Part shown: in pieces, positions 1 to 11,148 of the stretch
Layout: each line of letters starts with the position of its first letter
Numbering within the stretch: the stretch's first letter is position 1
NCBI GenBank assembly: GCA_015178975.1
Contig: WHVD01000225.1
Span: 1 to 64,000 of the forward strand
Direction: 5' to 3'
DNA from: Hysterangium stoloniferum
Taxonomy: Eukaryota > Basidiomycota > Agaricomycetes > Hysterangiales > Hysterangiaceae
Length of the DNA stretch: 64,000 nt
Position numbers and translations under genes: made by a program
The notes under the pieces: model-generated
The model's input: only the letters and a program-made list of their open reading frames with translations
Told to the model about the DNA's origin: nothing
The model's database searches: none

Positions 1-1116
1 CTTAACACCAACGACCTTAAGATCAAATGGTCTGATCTCCCTGAATACGACGGAGCTCAATCCGAGGCCCTGGACTATATCATGGACATCATGAGTCTCG
101 CGGAGATATCAGACTCTATGAGTGCGATCTTAGGAGTTGCTCTGCCAAGACGACTCACGGGCACGCTAAGGTCTGGTGGAGCACCTTAGACCGTGAGCAT
201 CGTACTGAATTCAGTCAATCTCATGGGTCGTTTCTTTGGGGTATCGTCAAAGGATTGCTTGGAACTCGTTGGCGTGAATCCTTAGGCCTTAGAATGGGAA
301 GCTATGAAATTTCGACAGGCTGGTCACGATCGTGAGACACCCGTCACTATATCCAACAGAGAGTTAAACTTTATCGTTTCCTGTACGGGGTTCCACCAGG
401 ACAGAGGGGATGAGACACGCAGACTCATTCTCACGCTGCCTACGGAATGGCTCTACCTTCTTCAAGGACAACCCATCGATGATATCATGAGTTTACAGAC
501 TTATGCTAATAACCTGCAAGAAGCTCTGATTAACGCTTGGGTCCAAACGCACCGGGAACGTTACAGGTTCCAGAAACCACACGTAATGTTATCGGAGGGT
601 CAAGAATTGGATTTTAGAGTCACCGGCGACTCCTCTTCACCTAACCATATTCTCGTTAGTGAGACTAACGAGAGAGGCTCGACGAGAAGGACCGTTCCGG
701 ACGTCGCTGATCCAAAACAGGGAAAGCGTCACGGAAAAATGTTCTTCGAGAGGAGTAACAAGAGGAGTTTGGTCAAACCCACCAAGGAATGTTGGATATG
801 CGGAAGCCCGGAGCATTTTAAAATAGATTGCCCCCACACGGGCAAGATGTCTCATTATGTCTCTATCAATAAATGCTCTGCACAGGATATGTCGGAGGAA
901 ACTGAGGAGCAAAGGTTATATGAGGCAGTTCATGGACTATCTATACAAGGACAAGTAAATAGCTCTGATGACGAATTGACCATTGTTCCCATTTATACAC
1001 CCCAAGTCAGAGACGACTCAGTAAGAGAAGGAGATCGAATGACCAGCGAAACTCTTTCGTCTGAGGTCTACGTATCCATACTCGCTGCAGATTTTTTCGA
1101 AAAGGGAGATCGGTGA
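1..1116 (+). pseudogene. gag: gag, C-terminal part, frameshifted
   Basis: The structural nucleocapsid precursor of the retrotransposon. Codons from base 1 read LNTNDLKIKWSDLPEYDG, overlapping the end of the related gag at 20034-22066 (LNTNDIKIKW). Reading frame is lost near 158 (one base missing before the run coding KVWWSTLDREHR) and again near 285-293; from 304 to 1116 it is open. A CCHC zinc knuckle (C-WI-C-GSPE-H-FKID-C) lies at about 790-832 and binds RNA in this family. The end overlaps the pol frame by 52 bases. The ATG at 304 is internal to gag, not a true start. Confidence 0.85.
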
Positions 1117-4100
1117 GCGCACACCGGCAGGACCTTGAAGGCCTGACCGAGAACCACTGTCAGATTCAGAATTATGACGAGAAAATCAACTCGGACTCGC
1201 TCTGTTTACCTGGAGCTGACATTGACACATTCCCGTTTGATCCTGGAAACCCCCTCGACTTACTACCATATGATGACTCAGATTCGGAGGACGGTGATAG
1301 CGATCCAGCCGTGGATTCCTCCTCAAAACATATTCCTTGTCGAAGCGAACACAGGAATGTAAGCCTGTCCCTGTGCAAGGAAAGTAGGAGGCCTAGAATC
1401 CAATACCCTCGTCCCAGTAGATTGATGAAGGAGGATATTACAATCCTTTATCGAAAACGGGATCCCCCCAGTGGCTACTCTAGCATAGGAGTTGCAGCAC
1501 TCCATGTTTTCGGTCATGTAGGAAATCCCGATTCACCCGAATGCATTAAAGTTAGAATGGACACGGGAGCGGATCTTTCCCTTATATCGGAGGAATTCTA
1601 CAAGGGGCTGCAGGGCCAGTATAAGTTGAAACAGGGACTCAAGTTACGTCTAATCCAGCTCACGGGTAATGCCAAGGTCATAGGATATGTTAATATTCCT
1701 ATTTACCTGGAGGACGACAGTGGCATTTTACTGAAATTCGCAGCGGAAACTTATGTTGTTAGAGGAATGATGGTACCAATTCTTTTAGGAGAAGATTTCC
1801 ATGTTAACTATGAAATTGGTACCCTAAGAAATCAGCCATTGGGATCTAGGCTTATTCTCCCGGGACGACAGGGTTTTATTCCAGCCAGTTCTGATAAGGA
1901 ACCTCAACATTTGACCTTCACCGTCAACAAGGCCCCTTTCGGAAAGCCTCCGAAGGAGCGATCCAAACTCACCTCTCTCCCCGATAAAGGCGTGTGTACT
2001 GAAAGAGTCGCGCGAGTCTTGGAAGACTGCACCATTGAGCCGGAGTCAGCCAGATTAGTGCCTATTTTCGTTGAGGACCTGATAGGTGAGGAGTGGATTG
2101 TTGAAGGAATTGTATTACAAAATGAGGACGGCTCCATATTAGCCACCCCAATCACGGCAATTTCAAGGAATAGCGTGTCAGTACCTTTGGCCAACCCGTC
2201 GTTAACCCCTAAGATTATCCGACGAGGGGAGACAATCGGGATAATTCACGACCCCGCTCATTGGGCTCATAAGCCCAAGTCACTTAAGGAGAAGGATTTA
2301 ATGGTAGCCGGCGCGACCAAGATTGCACACCTTATTGAAAGTCTCTCTCAACTTGAGGAGGACCGTCAATCTGCTTCAGAAAGGCCTAAGCTGCCTGTCG
2401 AACCAGAGATTACGGACGATTTCGAACCGCCCAGTCCCAAAACGGCCGCGGTGGCTGATAATGAGAAATTGGCCTCAGAAGATCTCCACAAGCTGGTTAA
2501 CCTGGGACCAGATATACCAACGGAGATTCTGCCACGTCTCAGATCAGTTTTGACTGAGAACGTTAAGGCTTTCAGAGTCGATGGACGTTTAGGGCAAGTG
2601 GAATGCAGAGTCCCTATCCCTTTGAAAGAGGGCACCCAGCCCATTTCCATGCCTATGTTCCCCTCTTCCCCTGCCAATCGGAGAGTTATAGACGAGCAAA
2701 TGGATACCTGGTTTGAACAGGGTGTCATCGAGCCATCTAAAAGTCCATGGGGGGCACCGGCTTTCGTAGTTTACCACAATGGTAAACCACGAGTGGTTAT
2801 CGATTACCGGAAACTCAATCATCTTACTGTTCCAGACGAATTTCCTTTACCACGTCAATCGGAGATCATGCAAGCGTTGTCGGGGTCAAACGTCCTATCT
2901 TCTTTCAACGCGTTAGCTGGATTTACTCAATTAGAAATGTTAGAGGATGATAAGCTCAAAACAGCCTTCAGATCTCACAGAGGGCTGTGGCAATTTAAAA
3001 GGATGCCGTTCGGGCTTAGAAACGGTCCCTCCACGTTTCAGCGCGTTATGCAAACAGTTTTAGCACCCTATTTATGGATCTTTTGTTTGGTTTACATCAA
3101 CGACATAGTAATATTCTCTAAAAATTGGGACGATCATCTGCTTCACCTAAATCAGGTGCTCGGCACTATTGCTTCGGCCGGCATCACTCTCTCCCCCAAG
3201 AAATGTTTTATCGGATATAATTCGATCTTGTTGTTGGGTCATAAGGTATCCAGGTTGGGTTTCTCGACTCATCAAGAGAAAGTTCGCACTATATTGGAAC
3301 TGGCCCCACCTACTAAGGTTTCCGAACTGCAACGGTTCCTTGGGATGGTCCTTTATTTTTCGGCATACATACCATTCTATTCTTGGCTGGTGTCTCCTTT
3401 ATTCTCACTCCTGAAGAAGGGAACACCCTGGGCGTGGACCGCTGAACATGTCAGAGCTTATGAGGATGTTAAAGCCGCGCTAGGATCAGCACCAGTGCTG
3501 GGACATCCAGTAAGCGGGATGCCCTATCGGCTATATACGGACGCTTCGGATTTTGCCTTAGGCTGTTGTCTCCAACAAGTCCAGAAAATGGCTTTAGGAG
3601 ACTTAATAGACACTAAGATCCACGCCCAAGCCAAACTGGCTTTCGACCGTGTGCAGGACGTGCCATCCTTTGTTCATCGGTATAAAACCAAACAGCCCGA
3701 GATTGAGTGGTCAGACTCATGGGGATCCACTTTCAAGGAGACCGAGGTTACCGTTGAGCGAGTCATTGCATACTGGAGTCGCACGCTGAAAAACGCTGAA
3801 CGTAACTATTCCGCTACTGAACGGGAAGCGTTAGCAGCAAAGGAAGGACTAGTTCATTTTCAACCCTTCATTGAAGGTGAACATGTTCTACTCATTACGG
3901 ACCATGCAGCTCTGCAATGGGCTAGATCGTACGAGAACACTAATCGTCGACTAGCCGCATGGGGGGCGATATACGCTGCATTTCCAGGTCTCGAGATCTT
4001 ACACCGAGCAGGAAGAGTTCACAGCAACGTGGACCCACTGTCCAGACTCCCTCGAGTACCAGCTTTTGTGAGCCCCATTAGAGATGATTTACAAGCTATC

Positions 4101-5819
4101 ACCTCAACCTCTTTGGACAAGAGTACTGAGGAAAATCTATGGAAGGACGAACCTGCTAAGAAGGCGGTCTTCTCTACCATACACGACTCTATGGAACCTT
4201 TCGGAGCGACTCAAAAGGTCCGACAGTCAGAATGGGATTCCCATAACGCAGTAAGAAACGATCAGGAAGACAAGTCGAACTTCGCATTGCGTCATCCTCA
4301 GTTGCTAATCAGTATCAAGGAGGGATACATAAATAAATTTCTAGAGGGATACGCGAAAGATCCTGTTTTCAGGAATCTAAATGCTCTAGATACCCCTTCA
4401 CCCAATGCGGTGGTTACTCCTTCTCACTACTTTGTGGGAGCAAACAGACTCCTGTACTTTCGTGACTCGGACTGGAAAAGTCGAGTCTGTGTGCCCAGTA
4501 CCATGACTAACTCTATCTTAAGGTTGGTACATGATAACCCTTTTGAGGGAGTGCACGCCAGAGGCCAACGGTTCTTCAACCTGATGAAAGACCGGTTCTT
4601 TTGGCCAAAAATGCTACAAGATTGCTTGTCGTACGCACGTACCTGCGACATTTGCCAAAAGACCAAAGTTGATCGCACCGGTCGTCAAGGAGCCCTCAGA
4701 CCTGCCGACGTACCTTTTAGCCCTTTCGAAGTAATTTCTATGGACTTAATCACAGGACTACCCGACTCAGGGAAGGATTCTTATTCTGCAGTCTTCATCA
4801 CCGTTGATAAATTGACGTGTTTCGCTATTACCATACCTACTTTCTCGAACCTTACAGCTGAAGGATTTGGATGAATATTTGTCAAACAAGTGGCCAGCCC
4901 CTTCGGACTGCCCTTTCGAATAATCTGTGATCGGGACAAGAGATGGACCTGCAGGTTCTGGCGGGAAGTCTGTAAGATTTATGGTACTACCCTCGCGGTA
5001 TCTTCAGCTCATCATCCCCAGACGGATGGACAAACGGAGAATATGAATGCGACCATAGAACAGATGCTTCGAGCCTATTGTGCTTCTGCTAAGGAGAGCT
5101 GGTCCCAATGGATTGAAGTGGTTGTCCACACGTACAACTCAACCGTTCACAGTTCCACGAACTACGCTCCGGCCTTCTTATTAATGGGATATCTCCCGAG
5201 AGGAATGTCTCGAGTTCTAGGAGGTGACGAACCCCTAGTTCCTAGAGAACTATCAGATAGCCCTATGGCCGATCAATGGATTCTCGAACTAGAAAATCAT
5301 CAGCAGATGGCGCGAGATTCGATCGCTCGAGCTCAGGAGATTCAAGCACGAGCGTATAACAAGAAGCAAAGACCTGTAGAAGATATCTCCAAGGGAGACC
5401 TCGTATTGGTAAACCCCCACTCCCTCGAACTGGTGGAAGTCAAGGGAACTGGGAAGAAACTAATACAAAGACGGATTGGACCGTTTGAGGTGCTTGAGAA
5501 ACTGAACCCTCAAGTATTTAAGATCCCCTCGGAGTATCCGATGCATCCAGTCATTAACCGGGACCATCTCCGAAAATATCAACCCTCTCCTCCCAATCTC
5601 GGTCCAAGACCCCAACTTGAGAACCTAAGAGAGTTGAAACTGGATCATGAAGAATATGAGGTCAAAGCTATCGTTGGGCACAGAAAACAGCGAAATCGCC
5701 TGCTATTTAGGGTACGCTGGAAAGGTTATGGACCTGAGGAGGATTCGTGGCTAAACAGTACTAACCTCAGAAACACTCCGGCACTTCTGAGGGCGTACAA
5801 GGTGCTGTTCAAAATCTAA
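1065..5819 (+). pseudogene. pol: pol polyprotein: protease, RT, RNase H, integrase, chromodomain
   Basis: Order: aspartic protease (MDTGADLSLIS at 1557), reverse transcriptase (2700-3270), RNase H (YTDASDFALG at 3534; TDHAALQWA at 3898), integrase zinc finger (HDNPFEGVH...CDIC, 4529-4657), integrase core (MDLITG 4740, CDRDKR 4927, TDGQTE 5023) and a chromodomain (about 5650-5790, VRWKGYGPEEDSW). There is no ATG at the 5' end of the frame, consistent with expression by frameshift. Defects: TGA at 4872-4874 where the related element has CGA (Arg); RT motif A reads SSFNALAG (Asn for Asp, codon 2907) and the YxDD box reads YIND (codon 3099). All three are CpG transitions. The frame resumes unchanged after the stop. 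Confidence 0.92.
1092..1126 (+). promoter_or_regulatory. candidate -1 ribosomal frameshift site joining gag to pol
   Basis: In the gag frame the codons read GAT TTT TTC, giving the slippery heptamer T-TTT-TTC at 1092-1098. The pol frame is open upstream only from 1065 (TGA at 1062-1064), so the window for frameshifting is 1065-1116. A hairpin CGGTG-(6 nt)-CACCG lies at 1111-1126, 12 nt downstream. A -1 slip here reads straight into pol. Placement and frame are seen directly; function is inferred. A chance frameshift mutation in a formerly single gag-pol ORF is the alternative. Confidence 0.45.
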
Positions 5820-6179
5820 CGACATATATGTGCTCGAGGAAGCATCTATTCTATCAATTATTCCGTTTCTTTCGTAACTTCCTTCCAGAAACATTTCAGC
5901 CGTTCAGTGAGCCGTCTCATTGGCATCTATTCTCTTTCATTTTTACTCTCCTTCCGATCGGTTGGGACAACCCCTTGTTGATGGTGGAAATATTTTATTC
6001 AAAACCTGGCCACAATTACTGAACCTCGTTTAACGACCAACCGAGCGGAGTTTCAATTTAATATATATATAAAAAGTACACGTAAAATCGCATAAATTTT
6101 CTTTATCTTTCATACCACGTCCTTCACCTATCTACAGCTCTTCCATCTACCTTCCACTTCATCACCTTGCCGCGCTACG
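5820..6179 (+). promoter_or_regulatory. spacer with internal TATA-type promoter for the third ORF
   Basis: No credible coding sequence in this 360-base spacer. A TATA-like run (ATATATATATAAAAAG, about 6060-6077) is followed by about 100 bases of pyrimidine-rich leader up to the ATG at 6180. The second element keeps the same order: the block CCGAGCGGAG, then an A/T-rich TATA-like run, a pyrimidine-rich leader and the ATG of its third ORF (13632, - strand). Conservation between diverged copies supports a real regulatory block driving a separate transcript; transcription is inferred. Confidence 0.5.
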
Positions 6180-8103
6180 ATGTTCCCATTCCAGCAGAAC
6201 AAGCAAGTCCTCCCTAAGTTCAAGAAGGTCCCGCGGGCCCCGATAGCCAGTACGTCCACGACTGGCGGGGCATTCATTACCCACATGCCTCATACAGACA
6301 ATGTCGAGAGCAATCGAGGTACCTTAGGACCTACCCCCTCGTCGACTTTCTCCTTTGATGCTGAGCCAAGGGGAGATAGCGGTACTGATTGGAGTAAACC
6401 ATTAGGGCACTCTTTCGGACCATCGTCGGAAGAAGTTGCTGCTACCATGCAGAGGCAGGAAACGTTTATGGAGGAACATAATGCAAGGAGGCTCACCCGC
6501 AAGAGAGAAAGATGCGCTGAGTATAGAAGTCAGCAGGAAGCTAGGGGAGCAAGAGAAGGAGTCCCCTCCAAGAGGCAGTGGCGTGAGGACAGAATACGTT
6601 TCGGAAACAGAGCTTCCGCGCCGATCCTTCCCCCCCCGGGAGAGAAATGGGCCGACTTTGCAGAGACAGATGATAGTGAGGGTGGAACGCCTTGCGTTAG
6701 AACAACAGGAGCCAAGAGCTGGAAGGAAAAGGAGGGTACCATCTTCTATGACTGGGAATTACTCCAGCATATTAAGTTGCGACGAATAATCCTTACCTGA
6801 GGGGACGGTCAAGCATTGCCCCCACGAGAAAAGGGACATCGTAGGGGACCAATCGATTTTTCCTCGGATGAGGATGAGGAGGGAGACAAGGATAGGGATG
6901 ATGCGTATAGCGTCCGATATCTGGGAGAGGACTGTCATGAAGGGTTCCTCCTCCCCTCGAAAGTCGCTTCGTAACCAGTGACCCCAACCAACGACAAATG
7001 CGGAGACCGTCATCCAAGGTATGGAGGGGTCATCGCCCTAGCCAACCGTCGCAGGAACGTGAACCTTCCCCGATTCCAGTCCCACGTCTTTCACCGACGT
7101 CGAGGCCCCCTCCCGTCCTCCATCCTGCACACCCTCCCTCAGCCCCGATTCTAGCGCCTGGTCCACCCCCTTCCCCTAAGACTATACCGGTCTCTACTCC
7201 ACTTCCGCTGTCACCGGCTATCCCTCCCGACTCTCCTTATTCATATTGTGTGTCCTTAGGTAGCCCTATCCACGAGCTTTCACAAGAGCGAATGGACATC
7301 GATTTGGACCCTCTTACACCGGACATCACCGTTCCAGCGACGAGCGGAAAAGCCAAGGAGATACAGAAGGCCACCACCCCTCTCCCAGAGCGATCCCCTA
7401 TCCCTATCCCCATCTCTGACAGCCCGCCTTCCCCCACTGATCCCATCTCCACCACCTTCTGGACGCGAGTAGCTGTCAATTACCCTTCCGAACAGTTCCC
7501 CGTCAGAAGGGTACTATCACAGCTAGCGCCGGTACTCCAGCAACCGGTCCTTCAAGGGAGCCTTGAGGGTTGTCGTGGTCTCGCTCCATTGTCCGAGATA
7601 ATGAAGGACTTCTATCTCTCCTTCGAGGATCCCACAGAGGGGGAGAACTTTGCGCGAGCAGCTCGGGGGGTTAAACTCTCTATGTTCAACATATCATAGT
7701 GGAACCCCACCGTCTGCCCCCAGACTCAACGAGCGTCCTCTCTATTGCTGGCCTTGTAGATCTACTCGAGGCCCTCGTCCTGACGCCTCCCATAGAGACC
7801 CCTATGCAGCCACAGGTTCCTGCCCCGTTACCCACGTCTTCGTCTCCCCTCCCCAATGCTCCTCTTCTCGCGCGAATTTCTGCTCCCCCGATTAGTGTGC
7901 GCGCAGTCGTTCGTTGCATGGAGAAGGCTTACAGACGCTGGGCCGACTCCTTGCACAGGGATTCTAGTGATTTGGCTCGAGCGAGAATAGCCGAGTCCTT
8001 CAGAGTAAAACGGGAACGATGGGGAAACATCATTTTGGACCTAGGGGGATCCTCACAGGCAGCTTGGGGCGGCATCCCAGACGCTCTTCGACACCTTGTA
8101 TAG
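6180..8103 (+). pseudogene. third ORF (ORF3) of the Ty3/gypsy element, unknown function
   Basis: Lies between integrase/chromodomain and the 3' LTR, the env position, but has no signal peptide or membrane segment. Three pieces in shifted frames (6180-6800, 6998-7699, 7699-8103) align in order with the - strand copy at 11149-13632. Shared blocks: a basic N-terminus (KFKKVPRAP); FAETD-S-GGTPCVR...FYDW (about 6655-6755); YLG-DCHEGFLLP (about 6918-6960); a Pro/Ser-rich stretch of about 100 residues; SLGSPI...MDID (about 7255-7305); NYPS-F-V-R...KLSMF (about 7480-7690); and a C-terminal LGGSSQAAWGG (about 8040-8075). Intact length would be near 640 residues. No known domain recognised. At least two frameshifts break this copy. 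Confidence 0.7.
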
Positions 8104-8115
8104 CACATCTCTTCG

Positions 8116-8128
8116 AACTGGGGGGCAC
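8116..8128 (+). other. polypurine tract before 3' LTR
   Basis: The run CTGGGGGGCAC directly precedes the LTR start TGTGAAGG. The same string sits at the matching place in the - strand element (complement 11124-11134). In this family it primes plus-strand DNA synthesis, and it fixes the orientation of the LTR-B family. Confidence 0.75.
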
Positions 8129-8767
8129 TGTGAAGGGTATGCATATATCATGATTGGACTGTGGAATAATACACATATTATAGTATTTTATTATTTAGTT
8201 CTTACTCTTTTTCCCTAACTCTCTATATCTTTCAAGCATACCCGTATTTCTTAGTTCGAAGTCTTGTGTATATCTATGGGCGCTCTCGGTGTTAAATCTC
8301 AGACATCCTTTACCCAGCAGACACCACCTCGTAAACGACCCAGACATCGAATAGTGAGAGGTGTCAAGGGTAACATCTAAGCTACCTATAAGGGTAGCGT
8401 TCTCTAGTCTCCTGACATACTTTGGACTCGAACCGCGAAGGTCAAGTTCCACTCTAAGGTCTTTGCGCTCGTCGATGCTATAGTCGACTCGCACTATTAT
8501 CTCTTTACTTCAGATATTCGGCTTCTCATTGATTATCTATTTACATTTAGCTACGAGTTGCACCATAAAGGTCAACTCTTCATTCTCTCATTCTAGCCGT
8601 CAAGAGCAACTGTACAGTTGCTCTTGTGACGTGTAGCGTGTCTCCTTGCTAGTACTGTCAGTCTAGCAATCTACAGTATTGTACTGAACGGTCAATACTT
8701 TCTAATAGTAGTTGAATAAACACTATTCTTCATATATTGAGCGGTAGGAATCTAACGACTCTTCACA
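8129..8767 (+). mobile_element. 3' LTR, family B
   Basis: 639 bases, starting TGTGAAGG and ending CTCTTCACA, so the ends are imperfect inverted repeats. Joined to the polypurine tract of the element on its left. Right flank is ATGAG; the matching 5' duplication would lie outside the window. Most of its length is a chain of short hairpins, for example around 8600-8625 and 8535-8560. Confidence 0.9.
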
Positions 8768-8930
8768 ATGAGACTAAGCCTTATATTTCTTATATTTTCC
8801 TTCACTCTGAATACAAGATATAATGGGGTCAATAATGTTGTGCTTCAGGAATGAGAGATAGAGTGGGATATATGTTAAGTAACTGGGGAGATGTATCTCA
8901 TATTTAATAGTTTGAAGGTCCATGTACACC

Positions 8931-9399
8931 TGTGAAAAGTGGTATAAGTTCTGACCGTTCTATATACGAAGAAATGAGTAGAATGGGAGAATATTGACCT
9001 ATTCGGTGCAATATAAGAGAAAGTGAGAGAGAGAGCACGAGATGACGCAGTAGTCAAAGAGTGTGATGGATCGAGTGGAGGCCTCGACTGTTACAGTTCG
9101 AGGCCAGAAGTGTTAGATAGTTCAGATATTGCTACCTATGTAGTAGCTGACACGTTACCCTGATCACTGCTCGTAGTAGACCTAGTTTATATCTTACGAG
9201 TGGTGGTTCTTGGGTAAAAGTGTGTCTGAGTTCTAATTGGTGCCGAGTGCACCCACAAGTATACACAATGCTTCGAACTAATGAAATGATGGAATATTCA
9301 AAGAATATAAAAGATAGATGAATAGAATGTGTAAAATATAAATAAAATAAAAGGAGTGTTTTACCACAATGAAACTGTGGTAAAAGCATACTCCTCACA
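8931..9399 (-). mobile_element. solo LTR, family A
   Basis: 469 bases with TG...CA ends, flanked by the 5 bp target duplication ACACC (8926-8930 and 9400-9404). No internal region, so this is a solo LTR left by LTR-LTR recombination. Contains the family hairpin with arms GGCCTCGA/TCGAGGCC at 9080-9105. The 163 bases between the previous LTR and this one hold nothing recognisable. Confidence 0.92.
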
Positions 9400-9413
9400 A
9401 CACCTGTGGGTGT

Positions 9414-9842
9414 TGTCACAACCGTCACATGTCACGTATTGTCACAAACATTCAAAGGTAATATTCGACAACTCTTCGACCTATCGAATTCAACTCGACA
9501 AACCGAACATTAATCGACACCATCGAATCTCTTTTGACATGTCTCATTTCAACGTCATATATGATTTCATAATTAGTTCATAACATAGTCATAACGATAC
9601 GACGAAAAGCATAAAAGGGCTACAAAAGAAGCAGGGGAAGTCAGTCGAAATATCTGTATATTAGTGATATTAGTAATCTACTTTGTCGTAACTTCTTTGA
9701 CAAATACTTCCATGAGTTCTCGCGACTGGTAATAGCCTCTTACTTCATCGACAGGGCGAATATATACTTCGTCGAACGAGGCTTTTGAGTTCGATTAGTA
9801 GAATATTATTCGACTTTATTGAAGAATAATCGATTCGTGACA
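9414..9842. mobile_element. solo LTR, family E
   Basis: 429 bases, TGTCACAACC...TTCGTGACA, with duplicated target GGTGT at 9409-9413 and 9843-9847. A second, older copy at 41323-41992 aligns along its length. Orientation cannot be fixed because no polypurine tract or primer site is attached. Confidence 0.88.
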
Positions 9843-9844
9843 GG

Positions 9845-10495
9845 TGTTAGGACCAGAAAACCTGCTGGGCTCTGGACCCCATCCTACATGCACCTGACTC
9901 TCTATACCAGGTTACAGTTAACCAGCAAACCAGCCAGCATCCAGACCCCACCTTGCATGCACCCAACTCTTTATATCCACCAAGTCAAAGTTCACAACTG
10001 GACAACCTGCCAGGACCTGGACATCAAACCTGTCTATGCCTGACCCTCTGTATCTCATGCACCAGTCATTGGAATACCTGCTGGGACCCACACACATTGT
10101 ACCTGTCTATATCTGTCTCATGCACCAGTCACTGGACTCCACCCAGACAGCCCATCAGCTCTCTAACTGAGCTCTGTTCCTGTTATGGTCAAATGACCAT
10201 TCTGTTCCATCCCTAACACCTAGTTTGGTGTTTACTACTCTCATTTCATGATTACCTGTTTTGTCTTTGATTACTACCAGATTTGGTATTGCATACATTC
10301 CACAGTCTATATATCCTAGCAATGTTTGTACATATGTACAATCTGGTCAGAAAATCAACTTAGTTCTCCCCCAGTAACTTAGCTTATGTATACCCCACTC
10401 AATTACCATCTCTCATCTTTGAATCATAACACTATCAACCTCGTCGCAGCCCACAGACTTCCTGACTGACCACCCAACCTATTGACTGACCACCT
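9845..10495 (+). repeat. truncated LTR, family H
   Basis: Begins TGTTAGGACC and aligns in order with the complete solo LTR at 42399-43849. Shared segments include CTAACACC...TTTGGTGTTTACTA, TACTAGATTTGGTAT-like text and TACAATC(T/C)GGTCAGAAAATC. It is cut at 10495 by the LTR of the next element. No gene. Confidence 0.72.
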
Positions 10496-11123
10496 GTGAA
10501 GAGTAGTGGAAGTTCTAACCGTCCTATATACGAAGAATATCGACCGTTTAGGTACGACACTAAGATGTATTGACTGTCGAAGTCTAATACAGAATGAATG
10601 TGTATTGACTACTTAGTTCAATACGGTAGAAGGAAGTAGCTATCTAGAATAAGGTAGAGAGCTAAATGAATAAGTAGAATCGACTGTCAAGTGCGATTCT
10701 GAATGACTGCTCAAGAGTAAAGTAGAGTACTAGAGAGTCGAATAATAGAATAGCGTGGATGTGGTCCACATGAGTTGCAATAAGGATTGAGTTTCGACTG
10801 GTACAGTTCGAAACTCTGATAGAGTAGATAGCTAAAGCCCGTCTGTGACGGTCGAGACGATACACCAATCACAACTTACAGGACACGAATGGGTGTCTGG
10901 GTAAGTCGTGGTTGCGGTGTAAAAAGTGTCTGAGTTCTAAACTACGGGCGCTAGAATACACAAGTCTGGCATGTGTGCGCCCACAAGAGTCGATGTACTG
11001 CATACATAGGTCGTCGAACTAATTATAGATATAATAAAAGAGAGAAAATAGAAATAATAAAGGAAATATAGTAAGAGCTCATCCGACTATATTTCCTGAG
11101 TGTATTTCGCCATACCTCTCACA
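10496..11123 (-). mobile_element. 3' LTR, family C
   Basis: 628 bases. Read on the - strand it starts TGTGAGAGGTATGGC directly after the polypurine tract CTGGGGGGCAC and ends CTCTTCACA. Carries the hairpin GAGTTTCGA-CTGGTACAG-TTCGAAACTC at 10789-10816. Confidence 0.9.
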
Positions 11124-11148
11124 GTGCCCCCCAGGTCGAAGAGCTATG

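Larger units (their letters stand above)
1..8767 (+). mobile_element. Ty3/gypsy chromodomain LTR retrotransposon, 5' end outside window
   Basis: Order on the + strand is gag remnant, pol (protease, RT, RNase H, integrase, chromodomain), a third ORF, a G-rich polypurine tract and a 3' LTR of family B (8129-8767). The chromodomain places it with the chromoviruses. The 5' LTR and the first half of gag lie left of the window. Gag is frameshifted, pol has an in-frame stop and RT lacks two catalytic aspartates, so this copy cannot be autonomous. The third ORF downstream of integrase is not part of the standard chromovirus layout. Confidence 0.93.

Noticed and set aside
6180..8103. Env-like glycoprotein in the third ORF
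   Set aside because: No signal peptide, membrane anchor or cysteine pattern; only the position suggests it.
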